A DNA stretch of 64,000 bases, from NCBI GenBank assembly GCA_958296445.1, contig OY282565.1, forward strand, positions 971,936 through 1,035,935. Direction: 5' to 3'. The translations under genes and the position numbers were made by a program. Source of the stretch: an uncultured Dehalococcoidia bacterium. GTDB lineage: Bacteria > Chloroflexota > Dehalococcoidia > Lucifugimonadales > UBA3495. The notes under the pieces were generated by a model. It was not told the origin of the DNA and did not search any database. It saw only the letters and a list, made by a program, of their open reading frames with translations. Shown in pieces: positions 34,647 through 43,194 of this stretch; the stretch's first letter is position 1; every line of letters starts with the position of its first letter.

Positions 34647-35504
34647 CTAGGAACCCGCGTTCAAAGCCTGAATCCGCTGATAATCCTCCGCCGCCCGCTC
34701 ACCCCGGCCCTGCTGGGTATAGGCTTCGGCCCGGCGCTCGAAAGCCTCCCTATGCTTCGGGTCAAGAGCGATGGCCTTGGTAAACTGGTCTATCGCCTCC
34801 TGCAACTTCCCCTCGCTCAACAGCATCGCGCCGCGAGCAGTCATAACCTCCGCCGTAGGCGCCGGCCCCGGCTGCGGTATCCCCCAAGGACGTTGCGGTT
34901 CCGGCTCCGGTTCCGCAACCGGCGGCTCCACGGCATCCGCCCCTACCCCTTCACCCGAAGCAGGCGAAACGACAGGTTCAGGCGCAGCTTCCCCAGATTC
35001 CGGTGCAGAATCAACGGACGTTTCCGCCGCAACCGACGCATCCGCCGCCGCTTCAGCCGGACGCTCCATAGTAGCCGCCGACGTACCCTGCGGCTGGCGC
35101 ATCTCCGAAGCCAGCACCGTATCCCCGCTTTCGGGCGTATATTCGTGCGCCAAATCCCAGCCGCACTTGGTGCAGAAATTCTGCCCCGGCGAATGAGGAC
35201 TAGCGCACTTCGGGCAAGCATTCCCCTCCCGGTACGAATGACCGGGACGCTGCCCGCGCTGCTCCGTCTGCCTTACAAAAAACATAAGAAACAGCACTGG
35301 CGCCACGCCCAAAATTCGCAACTGCTCCAGCGAATCGAAAAGGGGCAGCACAAATCCAAAAACCAGCGAGGCCCCGCCCCAAACCCAAGGGCTGCGCCCC
35401 CTAGCCAAAGCGGCCCGCGCCGTCCAGAAGGCAACAAAGAAGGCCAGGCCATAGAGGAAGAGGTCTCTTAACTCTATTCCAAGAAAAATCCCGCGCCTCC
35501 GCAA
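34647..35504 (-). CDS. Membrane protein with zinc ribbon and C-terminal TPR
   Basis: The 285-residue protein has two or three hydrophobic N-terminal segments (LFLYGLAFFVAFWTARAAL, SLVFGFVLPL, VAPVLFLMFFV). A double-CxxC zinc ribbon follows (CPKCASPHSPGQNFCTKCGW, about 97-116). Next is a long Ala/Glu/Pro-rich disordered linker, then a C-terminal TPR-like pair of helices (GAMLLSEGKLQEAIDQFTKA and AIALDPKHREAFERRAEAY). The start is a TTG at 35504; no ATG is available and the true start is uncertain. The layout suggests a membrane-anchored scaffold. No specific family is recognised. Confidence 0.7.
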   Translation of the reverse strand: MRRRGIFLGIELRDLFLYGLAFFVAFWTARAALARGRSPWVWGGASLVFGFVLPLFDSLEQLRILGVAPVLFLMFFVRQTEQRGQRPGHSYREGNACPKCASPHSPGQNFCTKCGWDLAHEYTPESGDTVLASEMRQPQGTSAATMERPAEAAADASVAAETSVDSAPESGEAAPEPVVSPASGEGVGADAVEPPVAEPEPEPQRPWGIPQPGPAPTAEVMTARGAMLLSEGKLQEAIDQFTKAIALDPKHREAFERRAEAYTQQGRGERAAEDYQRIQALNAGS

Positions 35505-35569
35505 TGCTGTCTAACACCCTAACCCCTTGACTATACTAAAATTCTCCGGCTAAGGCAACGCCAAAACCC

Positions 35570-36145
35570 AAATTCCCCCCACCAAATTCCCCCAACCCCC
35601 CAAATCCCCTCCCCTCAACCCGCCATCCCCGTCACCCCGGGAATAACCGGCAGCCCCCCGGAACAATCCCCAAATCCCCTCCCCCTCCGGGGGAGGGTTA
35701 GGGTGGGGGCGTCCCCCCGGCACTGTCTGTCATTCTAAGCAAACTATCTGTCATTCTGAGCAAAGCTCTGTCATTCTGAGCAAAGCGAAGAATCCCCACG
35801 CCTAGGGTGGCAACCCCCTTAGCCCCGCTCAGAATGGCAAAAGGGAATCCCGCACCCTTACCCGCACCCTTATTTGATGACACCCAGCCCTTGCCAACCC
35901 CGATTACCACTCCCTAAAATAATACCCACTAACCCCAAACAACTCGCCGCCCCGCCAAATCCGCGCCCATCCCGACCGCCAAGCCGAAATGGGAGAAAAT
36001 GGGGGAAAATGGGAGAGAAATCAAAAAAATCCCGAACCCCCGGAGGCGAACCCCCTATGCGCAAACCCCAGCCCCTGCGCCGCAAATACGCCCAATCCTA
36101 ATAATCCCATAATCCTGAAAATCCTGATTCAGACAATCCCCCCTC
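35570..36145. repeat. Mixed repeats upstream of the IS607 element
   Basis: It contains one CCTCCGGGGGAGGGTTAGGG unit (35664-35711), a GTCA-type element with second arm (35728-35845), a GGGAGAAAATGGGGGAAAAT direct repeat (35990-36015) and AATCCTGAAAATCCTGATTC (36110-36130). The AT-rich bases 35875-36060 show no convincing gene. Confidence 0.75.
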
Positions 36146-36162
36146 ACCCTGACAGCCGGGAA

Positions 36163-36191
36163 TGACGGAATAGGGGTACTTTCGATATAAT
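36163..36191 (+). promoter_or_regulatory. Putative tnpA promoter -10 (TATAAT)
   Basis: A perfect TATAAT at 36186-36191 lies about 110 bp before the tnpA start in the AT-richer IS607 leader. No consensus -35 sequence is obvious upstream (the best region is around 36163-36168), so only the -10 is supported. Confidence 0.4.
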
Positions 36192-36301
36192 AGCGTCAGA
36201 CAAATCGGTTTGACGCGCGGTTGTCGTTTAGGCGCGGGTTGATTCACAAACGCTAACGAAGGTGCTACAATGGGCGGAATATCCTGAAGTGGGGGCGCGG
36301 C

Positions 36302-36907
36302 GTGGTATACATACCGGGCCGGAAAGCGGCCGCCCAGCTTGGCCTGCACCAGAATACCTTGAGGCGATACGCAGATGAGGGCAGAATCCCGTCAATCAAA
36401 ACAGCGTCCGGGCAACGCCGGTACGATGTTGACGCCTACATCCGGGAATCAACCGACGCTACCCTTGTCTGCTACTGCCGGGTCAGTAGCTCCAAGCAGC
36501 GGGAAGACCTGCAACGCCAGGTTGAGTTTATGCGGGGGAGATACCCCGACGCCGACATCATCACCGACACCGGCGGCGGGCTTAACTGGCGTCGCAAGGG
36601 ACTTGTCGCCTTACTGGAGCGACTTCACCGAGGAGATAAACTCCGCGTTGTGGTTGCCCACCGCGACCGGCTCGCCCGATTCGGATTCGAGCTTATCCAA
36701 TGGCTCGTTGAGCGCAACGGCGGGCAAATCGTGGTTCTCGGCAACCGAGAGTACAGCCCCGAACAGGAACTCACCGAGGATATTCTCGCCATCCTGCACA
36801 CTTTCAGTTGCAGGCTGCACGGACTCCGCCGCTACAAAGACGCAATCAAGGCGGATTCGGGCCTATCCGACACTGGAACAACGCCGGATTCTACGCCTAT
36901 GGTTTGA
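36302..36907 (+). CDS. tnpA: IS607-family serine recombinase TnpA
   Basis: The 201-residue protein has an N-terminal MerR-like HTH (GRKAAAQLGLHQNTLRRYAD, residues 6-25, then GQRRYDVDAYI). The serine recombinase domain follows (CYCRVSSSKQREDLQRQV, with the catalytic Ser at about 62) and then VVVAHRDRLARFGFELI, the conserved arginine-rich active-site helix. This order (HTH before catalytic domain) is specific to IS607 transposases. The start is GTG 36302. The 3' part overlaps the TnpB frame. The last ~15 residues are read through tnpB sequence and are not family-like, so the native end may be slightly altered. Confidence 0.9.
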   Translation: MVYIPGRKAAAQLGLHQNTLRRYADEGRIPSIKTASGQRRYDVDAYIRESTDATLVCYCRVSSSKQREDLQRQVEFMRGRYPDADIITDTGGGLNWRRKGLVALLERLHRGDKLRVVVAHRDRLARFGFELIQWLVERNGGQIVVLGNREYSPEQELTEDILAILHTFSCRLHGLRRYKDAIKADSGLSDTGTTPDSTPMV

Positions 36908-38024
36908 CGCCGCCCGCTGGTGCTACAACGAAACCATAGCCAGACTGAAGCGCACGGGCGAAGCCGCCAACTGGAAAAGAATCAAGACCGACATCATCCA
37001 CGCCGTCCCCGACCGGCTGAAAGCCGCGCCGTACCAGATTCGCAGCTTCGGGGTGCGCGACGCCTGCAAGGCGATGAGTGCCGTCAAGCGATTCAACCGG
37101 GAACTGGCCCAAGACAAAAAGCGCGGCCTGCGCCTTGGGGATGGTTGGGCCGAAGCGAACTTCCGTAGCCGGAAAGCCCCCCGGCAAGGCTGCTTTATCC
37201 CCGGCAGTGCCGTATCCGAACAGGGCGCATACCGCACGATTTTAGGAAAACTACGGCTGGCCGAACCTATCCCCGCCGCTCACGGCGACAGCCGCCTAAC
37301 CCTGCACAACGGGCAATACCACTTGGCGGCGACCTATCCGGTGCAACGGCGCGTTACCGAGACCCAAGGGCGCGTCGTTGCGCTGGACCCGGGAATCCGC
37401 AACTTCCTGACGTTCTTTTCGGAAACATCGGCAGGCCACATCGGGCAAGGCGACTTCGGGCGCATCCAACGCCTTTGCGCTCACCTGGACAATCTGCTAT
37501 CCCGCGCCAAGCTGGAAAAGCTGCGGTTCCGCAAGCGCAACCTCTACGCCGCCGCCGACCGTATGCGCGTCCGCATCGGGAATCTGGTTGATGAGCTGCA
37601 CCACCAAGCCGCCCGCTGGCTGGTGGACAACTTTGACCTGATTCTGATTCCGGCCTTTGAGACCTCGGATATGGCGCGGCGAGGGGCGCGAAAGCTACGC
37701 GCCAAATCCGTGCGTTCAATGCTCACCTTTGCCCATTTCCGCTTCAGGCAATTCTTGGCTTGGAAAGCGTGGCAGGCCGGAAAGCAGGTTCTGGTGGTCA
37801 ACGAAGCCTATACCAGCAAGACGTGCAGCTGGAGCGGCGAAATCATCGCCAATCTGGGCGGGCGTCGCGTGATACGGGGCGCGGACGGCGTGGAGCTTGA
37901 CCGGGATATAAATGGCGCCCGTGGGATATTCCTGCGGGCTTTGGGAGATATACCCTCTCTGCGTCGGCACTGGCAGGGATGCATCGGCGACAGCCGCCAA
38001 CTGGCAACAGTCGGCGTTTGTTAG
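36708..38024 (+). CDS. tnpB: IS607-type TnpB RNA-guided endonuclease
   Basis: TnpB proteins are RuvC-like nucleases guided by an omega-RNA. Recognisable similarity runs from about 36834 (RRIRAYPTLEQRRILRLWFD) to the stop. The RuvC residues are Asp in VVALDPGIRNFLTFF, Glu in LILIPAFETSDMARRGARKL, and Asp in ELDRDINGARGIFLRALGD. Between the last two motifs is TSKTCSWSGEI and GGRRVIRGADG, which lacks the usual four-Cys zinc knuckle; this variant occurs in a branch of IS607 TnpBs. Insertion/N-terminal lobe motifs (FGVRDACKAMSAVKRFNREL) are present. No ATG lies in frame near the expected start. TTG 36708 is the nearest candidate, and frameshifting from tnpA is possible. Confidence 0.85.
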   Translation: MSATAGKSWFSATESTAPNRNSPRIFSPSCTLSVAGCTDSAATKTQSRRIRAYPTLEQRRILRLWFDAARWCYNETIARLKRTGEAANWKRIKTDIIHAVPDRLKAAPYQIRSFGVRDACKAMSAVKRFNRELAQDKKRGLRLGDGWAEANFRSRKAPRQGCFIPGSAVSEQGAYRTILGKLRLAEPIPAAHGDSRLTLHNGQYHLAATYPVQRRVTETQGRVVALDPGIRNFLTFFSETSAGHIGQGDFGRIQRLCAHLDNLLSRAKLEKLRFRKRNLYAAADRMRVRIGNLVDELHHQAARWLVDNFDLILIPAFETSDMARRGARKLRAKSVRSMLTFAHFRFRQFLAWKAWQAGKQVLVVNEAYTSKTCSWSGEIIANLGGRRVIRGADGVELDRDINGARGIFLRALGDIPSLRRHWQGCIGDSRQLATVGVC

Positions 38025-38058
38025 CGAATTAGTATCGGCACTGCCGTCAAGGAGGACT

Positions 38059-39240
38059 ATGAAAATCACGCTATCCATTCTCAAAGCGGACGTGGGTTCC
38101 ATCGGGGGCCACACCAAACCCTCCAGCCGTATGATGGACTCGGTGCGCAGCGACGTCGCCGACGCCATCGCAAGCGGCCTGCTCATTGACGCTTTCGTGG
38201 GCCACACCGGCGACGACATCTGTATCGTCGCCTCCCACACCCGCGGCGAAAATGATACCGACGTCCACCAGTTCGCTTGGAGCGCCTTTATCAACGCCAC
38301 CGCCATCGCATCCGAATACGGGCTATATGGCGCCGGCCAAGACCTGCTGGTGGACGCCCCCTCCGGCAACATCCGCGGCGCCGGCCCCGCCGTCGCCGAA
38401 ATCGAGTTCGACCACGACCCCGTCAAAACCAACCCCGTGCGACCCGCCGAATCCTTTATGGTGCTCGCCGCCGACAAGTGCGGCCCCGGCGCCTACAACC
38501 TCCCGATGTTCCTCGGCTTCGCCGACCCGATGTACTGCGGCGGCCTGATGCTACCCCGCCTCAGCGACGGCTTCACCTTCAACATCATTGATATGGACAA
38601 CACCGACGGCGACAGCATCATTTCCCTCAACGCCCCCGAGGACTACTACAAAATCACGGTGCTGCTCCGCGACAACGAGCGGTTCGGCATCGACAGCATC
38701 GTATCCCGCTACACCGGCCAAGTCGCCGCCGCCGTTTCCGCCACCCGGATGCACAACATCGCCGGCACCTACACCGGCAAGGACGACCCGGTGGCCCTAG
38801 TTCGCAATCAAGGCGTCTTCCCCGCCCCCGAGGAGCTCATTTCCCCCTACGCCAAAGCCCACTACATCGGCGGCGACGCCCGCGGCTCCCACGTGATGCC
38901 CCTGATGCCCGTCCCCATCAACACCCCGGTGACCGGAATGTACTGCCTGCCCCTAGTTTCCTGCATCGGCTTCTCGCTGAACCGCGACGGCAAGTTCGCC
39001 GATTCCTTCGCCGACTTCTTCGACAACGTAGCCTGGGATTACGTCCGCAACCTAGCCCAAGAAAAGGGCATACAAATGCGCTCCCAAGGCTGGTCCGGCG
39101 CGGCCATGCTGCCCTACGGCGAGCTGGAATACTCCGGCTTCCGCACCAGCATCGGCAACCTGGTTGATCGTTTCGCCTACCGCAACGGCAAAGAATCCGA
39201 AGCCATCCCCGAAAAAGCCGCCGCCGCAGACGACGACTAA
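38059..39240 (+). CDS. fbp: Fructose-1,6-bisphosphate aldolase/phosphatase (class V FBPase)
   Basis: This archaeal-type bifunctional enzyme makes fructose 6-phosphate from triose phosphates in gluconeogenesis. The 393-residue protein begins MKITLSILKADVGSIGGHTKPS and contains DDICIVASHTRG, GAGQDLLVDAPSGNIRGAGP and the long conserved core FADPMYCGGLMLPRLSDGF. The Lys/Tyr and metal-ligand regions (DMDNTDGD, NNEDYYK-like APEDYYKI) are as in the family. ATG 38059 follows AAGGAGGAC at 38049-38057; a longer frame upstream belongs to the IS607 tnpB region. The IS607 insertion lies only ~35 bp upstream and may have replaced the native promoter. Confidence 0.96.
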   Translation: MKITLSILKADVGSIGGHTKPSSRMMDSVRSDVADAIASGLLIDAFVGHTGDDICIVASHTRGENDTDVHQFAWSAFINATAIASEYGLYGAGQDLLVDAPSGNIRGAGPAVAEIEFDHDPVKTNPVRPAESFMVLAADKCGPGAYNLPMFLGFADPMYCGGLMLPRLSDGFTFNIIDMDNTDGDSIISLNAPEDYYKITVLLRDNERFGIDSIVSRYTGQVAAAVSATRMHNIAGTYTGKDDPVALVRNQGVFPAPEELISPYAKAHYIGGDARGSHVMPLMPVPINTPVTGMYCLPLVSCIGFSLNRDGKFADSFADFFDNVAWDYVRNLAQEKGIQMRSQGWSGAAMLPYGELEYSGFRTSIGNLVDRFAYRNGKESEAIPEKAAAADDD

Positions 39241-39242
39241 CC

Positions 39243-39313
39243 GCAAACAATAGAGGGCGCAAAGAAAACCAATCTCTGCGCCCTCCGCGTAACCTCTGCG
39301 CCCTCTGCGTTTA
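39243..39313. repeat. TCTGCGCCCTC-type dispersed repeat
   Basis: AGAGGGCGCAAAGAAAACC followed by ATCTCTGCGCCCTCCGCGTA and CCTCTGCGCCCTCTGCG makes an imperfect inverted repeat. It sits between the convergent stops of fbp and aspS and could serve as a terminator hairpin. Relatives occur at 30147-30240 and 52135-52230. Confidence 0.75.
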
Positions 39314-41122
39314 ACTATCTACCCGTATCGAAAGCTCCCGCAGTTGCTCAGGCGCCACCGCGGCCGGCGAGTTAAACAGCAAGTCGGAACCGCTTTGCGT
39401 CTTGGGAAAGGCGATAACGTCCCGGATGGAGCTGGTTCCCGCCAAGATGGCCACCAGCCGGTCTATCCCCGGAGCAATCCCCCCGTGAGGCGGCGCCCCA
39501 TACTCAAAGGCTTCCAGAATCTGCCGGAACCGCTCCCCCACATCCTCCCTGCTGTACCCCAGGATAGCGAAAACCTTTTCCTGAAGCTCCCGGCGATGGA
39601 TGCGGATGCTGCCGCTGGCTAATTCCGACCCGTTACACACCAAATCGTATGCCTTGGAGCGGATAGCCCCCGGCCCGCCCCCCGAATCCCCCCCGGAAAG
39701 GCAGCCATCCAGCAGCCCCTCCTCCCCGTCGGCCGGGGAAGTGAATGGATGATGCGACGAATCCCAGCGGTTGGCGTCTTCGTTCCACTCGAACAGCGGA
39801 AAGTCGGTAACGAATGCGAATGCCAGTTCGTCCGGGTCGGCCAGATTCAGCAGCCCCGCCACGTGGTTCCGCATCGCGTTAAGCCAGACATTGACGCGGG
39901 CGGGCGGCCCGGCCATCAGCAGTATCATATCCCCCGCACCGGCGCCCATCCGCGCCGACAGCCGCCCATGCCACTCCGGGGGCATCCGCAGCCCCGCCGA
40001 TTGCAGGATTTCCGCCCCGTCGCCCCGGTAGCGGATATGGGCCAGCCCCCCGGCCCCCGCCTCCCGCGCAAAGGAGTCCAGTTCCCGCACCTGCGCCGTG
40101 GTATACCCCGCCAGCCCCGGCGCGACGAAACCCTTGATACGCCCCCCGGCCTCGATAGTGGACAAGAAAACCCGGAAATCGGTTTCCGCCGCCAGTTCGG
40201 TTACGTCGGTCATCTCCAGCCCAAAGCGCAAGTCCGGCTTGTCCGAAGCGTAGCGGGCCATAGCCTCGGCGTGAGTCAAACGCGGAAAGGGCTTGCGCAG
40301 CCGCTTATGGGGCGCCACCGATTCAATCATTCCGGTATAAAGCTCCTCGGTAAGAGCCAGCACATCCTCCTGGTCAACGAAACTCATCTCCAAGTCTAGC
40401 TGGGTAAACTCCGGCTGGCGGTCGGCCCGCATATCCTCGTCCCGGAAGCAGCGGGCTATCTGAAAGTAACGCTCCACCCCCGACACCATAAGCAACTGTT
40501 TCAACTGCTGCGGCGACTGCGGCAAGGCGTAGAATGTGCCGGGGTGCAACCGGCTGGGAACCAGAAAATCCCGCGCCCCTTCCGGCGTGCTTTTGATGAG
40601 TATGGGCGTCTCGATTTCCAAAAAGCCCCGGTCGTCCAGAAAGTCCCGGATGTACTTAACTACCCGGTGGCGCAGGATAAGGTTCTGCTGCATCGCCGGG
40701 CGGCGCAGGTCAAGGTAGCGGTAACGCAGCCGCAGGCTTTCGTCCGCCCCGGCATCGTCGGCGATATAGAAAGGCGGCGTCAGCGAGCGGTTCAGCACCG
40801 TCACCGACCCGGCCATCACCTCAATGTCGCCGGTATCCATAGCCGGGTTTTCGCTGCCCGCCGGCCGCCGCCGGACGCGCCCCTTAACCTGCACCACCCA
40901 CTCTTGACGCAACTCTTCGGCGATACGGGCGGATTCAAGCGACAACCCTGACCCGGCCAAAGGGTCGGGATTGAACACCACCTGCACCACGCCCGAGCGG
41001 TCGCGCAAGTCCAGGAAAATAATACCGCCGTGGTCGCGGCGGCGCCCCACCCACCCGGCCAGAGTAACCTCAACATCCGCGTTATCCAGCCGCAGGGAAC
41101 CGCAGTCCGCGCTACGCAGCAC
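39311..41122 (-). CDS. aspS: Aspartyl-tRNA synthetase (AspRS/AspRS-Asn type)
   Basis: A class II aminoacyl-tRNA synthetase of 603 residues. The N-terminal OB-fold anticodon domain (VTLAGWVGRRRDHGGIIFLDLRDRSG) precedes class II motif 1 (FLEIETPILIKSTPEGARDFLVPSR) and motif 2 (FQIARCFRDEDMRADRQPEFTQLD). A GAD insertion domain and motif 3 (GGIAPGIDRLVAILAG) follow. GTG 41122 is chosen over an ORF extension to 41170 because GGAGG lies 7 bp upstream and the protein then starts at LRSADCGSLR as in the family. Whether it is discriminating or also charges tRNA-Asn cannot be decided here. Confidence 0.96.
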   Translation of the reverse strand: MLRSADCGSLRLDNADVEVTLAGWVGRRRDHGGIIFLDLRDRSGVVQVVFNPDPLAGSGLSLESARIAEELRQEWVVQVKGRVRRRPAGSENPAMDTGDIEVMAGSVTVLNRSLTPPFYIADDAGADESLRLRYRYLDLRRPAMQQNLILRHRVVKYIRDFLDDRGFLEIETPILIKSTPEGARDFLVPSRLHPGTFYALPQSPQQLKQLLMVSGVERYFQIARCFRDEDMRADRQPEFTQLDLEMSFVDQEDVLALTEELYTGMIESVAPHKRLRKPFPRLTHAEAMARYASDKPDLRFGLEMTDVTELAAETDFRVFLSTIEAGGRIKGFVAPGLAGYTTAQVRELDSFAREAGAGGLAHIRYRGDGAEILQSAGLRMPPEWHGRLSARMGAGAGDMILLMAGPPARVNVWLNAMRNHVAGLLNLADPDELAFAFVTDFPLFEWNEDANRWDSSHHPFTSPADGEEGLLDGCLSGGDSGGGPGAIRSKAYDLVCNGSELASGSIRIHRRELQEKVFAILGYSREDVGERFRQILEAFEYGAPPHGGIAPGIDRLVAILAGTSSIRDVIAFPKTQSGSDLLFNSPAAVAPEQLRELSIRVDS

Positions 41123-41208
41123 GCAAAACCTCCAACGGGAGCAAGTTTGAGCAAGCCAGCCCCAAGCCAATGAAATGCCGCCCCATCATAGACCCGGCGC
41201 CAGCTATT

Positions 41209-42999
41209 TCAGCCGGGGAATATCCGCAAAATATCCTGAAAGGGGCTAACCGGCTGATGCTCCAGCCCGGCGGCGGCCTCGGCCAAGGCTTCCGGGCTGG
41301 TCACCGGCGGCAGGCAAAGCGTGTCTAGGCACAGGTGGGCCAGCGCCGGGCCGGCCGCCACCGTCTTGATTTCCAGATTGGGATTGCCTAGACGAACCGC
41401 AGCGTCCAGCAGCTCGCGGCAGGCCGGGTCTTCCGGGTCGCCCTCAACCGTCACTTCCACCGGCGGATTGCTGAACAAATCAACGGCCAGCCCGAACTCG
41501 GCGGCAAACTCCCCCTGCTCGCGGAAAACGCCGACAAAGGCGCTCAAGGCCGCTTCGCATAGCTCCCGGTAATCTTCGTTGCGGGTGGTCTGGTGCAACC
41601 GCAACAACGCCTGCACCGCCGCCATATTCTCCGGCATCGGCTTTTCCCGCACCTGGAGATGGCCCACGGCCTCGCCATCCGCCTCTATGTCAAAAAACCC
41701 GCCGCCGCTTTGGTCAAAAAAGCGGTCTGCCAGTATCGCGGCCACTGCCACCGCCCGCTCCAGATAGCGCGGCTCCGCAGTCGAGGCATGGGCCTGCATC
41801 AGCCCGGCCAGCAACCCGGCCCAATCCGACAGCAGGGCGGGAACGCCGGGGCTGCCGTCGCCGGGGTAAACGTGACCGAAAACGCCGGATAGGGCCATAT
41901 CGTCAATGCGCTCCACAACCTCCAGCCCGATGCGGCCCAACTCCGGCTGCCCCAGCTTCCACGAGGCGTCCAGCAGCGCCGCCGCCGCCAGCGCCCCCGG
42001 GCCGGTATAGCAGGACGGATCAGACGGCGGCGGCGCAGCCAAAAGCCGCTGCCCGGCATCCAGCCCGAAGTAGTCGGAATGCGCCCCCTGGCTGCCGTGA
42101 AACCCCCGGGCATCGGCGTCATACAGATGGTTCACCAAGTAGCCGATGGTCTTTCCGGCGACCGCCCGGTATCTTTCGCCAAGCTCAGGATGAAGCGGAT
42201 GCAGAATAATGGCCGCGTCCAGATAAACGCGGGCTAACTGTACATTATCCTCCAGCATCTTTTCCCGCTGCGGCTCCGACCACCCGGCGGCGGTGCTGTA
42301 CCGGAAAAACCCGCCGTCCACATCATCGAAAATCGCGGAACCCGCCATACCGTCCAGCGTCTTGCGGAGCATAGCCGAGTAAAACTCTTCGCCGGTAACG
42401 CGGTAAAGATGCAGGATAAACCGGACGATGGCGGGGTTGGGAAACTTGGGTTCGCTGCCAAACCCGCCCCAAGCGGCGTCATAAGCCCCGGCCACGATGC
42501 GGGAGACGCGGTCGGTGAGAGAGCTTTCCACCTCAGCCCCCGCGCTTACTCGGCGGGCCTGCTCCCGGCGGCGTTGCAACAAATCCCGCGCTTGGGCGTA
42601 GAGTTGGGGCTTGTCGGCCCTATATGCCCCTTCCAGCTCCATAAGCATCGCCAAGAACTGGTCGGGCGGCAGATATGTCGCGCCGCCCATCAGCCCGCCG
42701 TGGGGCGTCAGAAAAGCGGTGGTAGGCCAGCCGCCCACATTATAGCGGGCGTTAATGTCGGGCCGGTGGTCATTGTCCACCCGCACGGCAAGAAAGCTGC
42801 GGGCCAGAACGGACTGGACATCAGTATCGGAATACGTGGTTTCGTCCATCACATGGCACCAGTAGCACCACGGAGCGGAAACGGATAGCAACACCGGCTT
42901 GTCTTCGGCCTGCGCCCGCTCAAAGGTGGAGCGCGTCCACGGCAGCCAGTCTATGCGGTGCGCCTGGTTGGGGTTGGGCGAAAAACGAATACTGGTCAC
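41209..42999 (-). CDS. DUF255 / thioredoxin-domain YyaL-SSP411-like protein
   Basis: The 596-residue protein starts with a thioredoxin-like domain. In family order these are IDWLPWTRSTFERAQAEDKP, the redox-like motif SAPWCYWCHVMDETTYSD (CxxC at about residues 45-48), and NVGGWPTTAFLTPHGG. A long (alpha/alpha) barrel domain resembling N-acyl-glucosamine epimerase or glycosidase folds follows (MLEDNVQLARVYLDAA, MPENMAAVQALLRL). This is the spermatogenesis-associated protein 20 / YyaL family, of unsettled function. The start is a GTG at 42999 with AGGATGAG upstream. It is separated by 86 bp from aspS on the same strand. Confidence 0.9.
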   Translation of the reverse strand: MTSIRFSPNPNQAHRIDWLPWTRSTFERAQAEDKPVLLSVSAPWCYWCHVMDETTYSDTDVQSVLARSFLAVRVDNDHRPDINARYNVGGWPTTAFLTPHGGLMGGATYLPPDQFLAMLMELEGAYRADKPQLYAQARDLLQRRREQARRVSAGAEVESSLTDRVSRIVAGAYDAAWGGFGSEPKFPNPAIVRFILHLYRVTGEEFYSAMLRKTLDGMAGSAIFDDVDGGFFRYSTAAGWSEPQREKMLEDNVQLARVYLDAAIILHPLHPELGERYRAVAGKTIGYLVNHLYDADARGFHGSQGAHSDYFGLDAGQRLLAAPPPSDPSCYTGPGALAAAALLDASWKLGQPELGRIGLEVVERIDDMALSGVFGHVYPGDGSPGVPALLSDWAGLLAGLMQAHASTAEPRYLERAVAVAAILADRFFDQSGGGFFDIEADGEAVGHLQVREKPMPENMAAVQALLRLHQTTRNEDYRELCEAALSAFVGVFREQGEFAAEFGLAVDLFSNPPVEVTVEGDPEDPACRELLDAAVRLGNPNLEIKTVAAGPALAHLCLDTLCLPPVTSPEALAEAAAGLEHQPVSPFQDILRIFPG

Positions 43000-43194
43000 A
43001 ACTCATCCTGAGCTTGCCAAAAGCCCCCTGCGGCAAGGCATCCCCGGCCACAAAGCCAAGATTCAGCTTTCCAAGTTAGCACACAGCCCACTGTTTTTCA
43101 ATTAAAAGAGCGGCGCCCACCTGCAACGAAACCCAACCGGCAGCATTCCCGCCCGGCGTATCCGACTCCCCGGCGTATCCGGGAACGCGCCCGC

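Larger units (their letters stand above)
36150..38050 (+). mobile_element. IS607-family insertion sequence
   Basis: A serine-recombinase TnpA and an overlapping TnpB on the same strand define an IS607-type element. The family moves through a circular intermediate and leaves no target duplication or terminal inverted repeats, so the ends cannot be fixed by eye. The left end is placed upstream of the tnpA promoter and the right end between the tnpB stop (38024) and the fbp ribosome-binding site (38049-38055). The element is therefore inserted directly in front of fbp. In this family an omega-RNA is expected from the right end. Confidence 0.8.

Noticed and set aside
35985..36100. Possible small ORF in the AT-rich gap before IS607
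   Set aside because: Lysine/proline-rich translation of direct repeats, no ribosome-binding site, no recognisable motif.
37912..38058. Extension of fbp upstream into the tnpB region
   Set aside because: The enzyme's conserved start MKITLSILKAD is at 38059, preceded by a strong AAGGAGG; the upstream part is tnpB in another frame.
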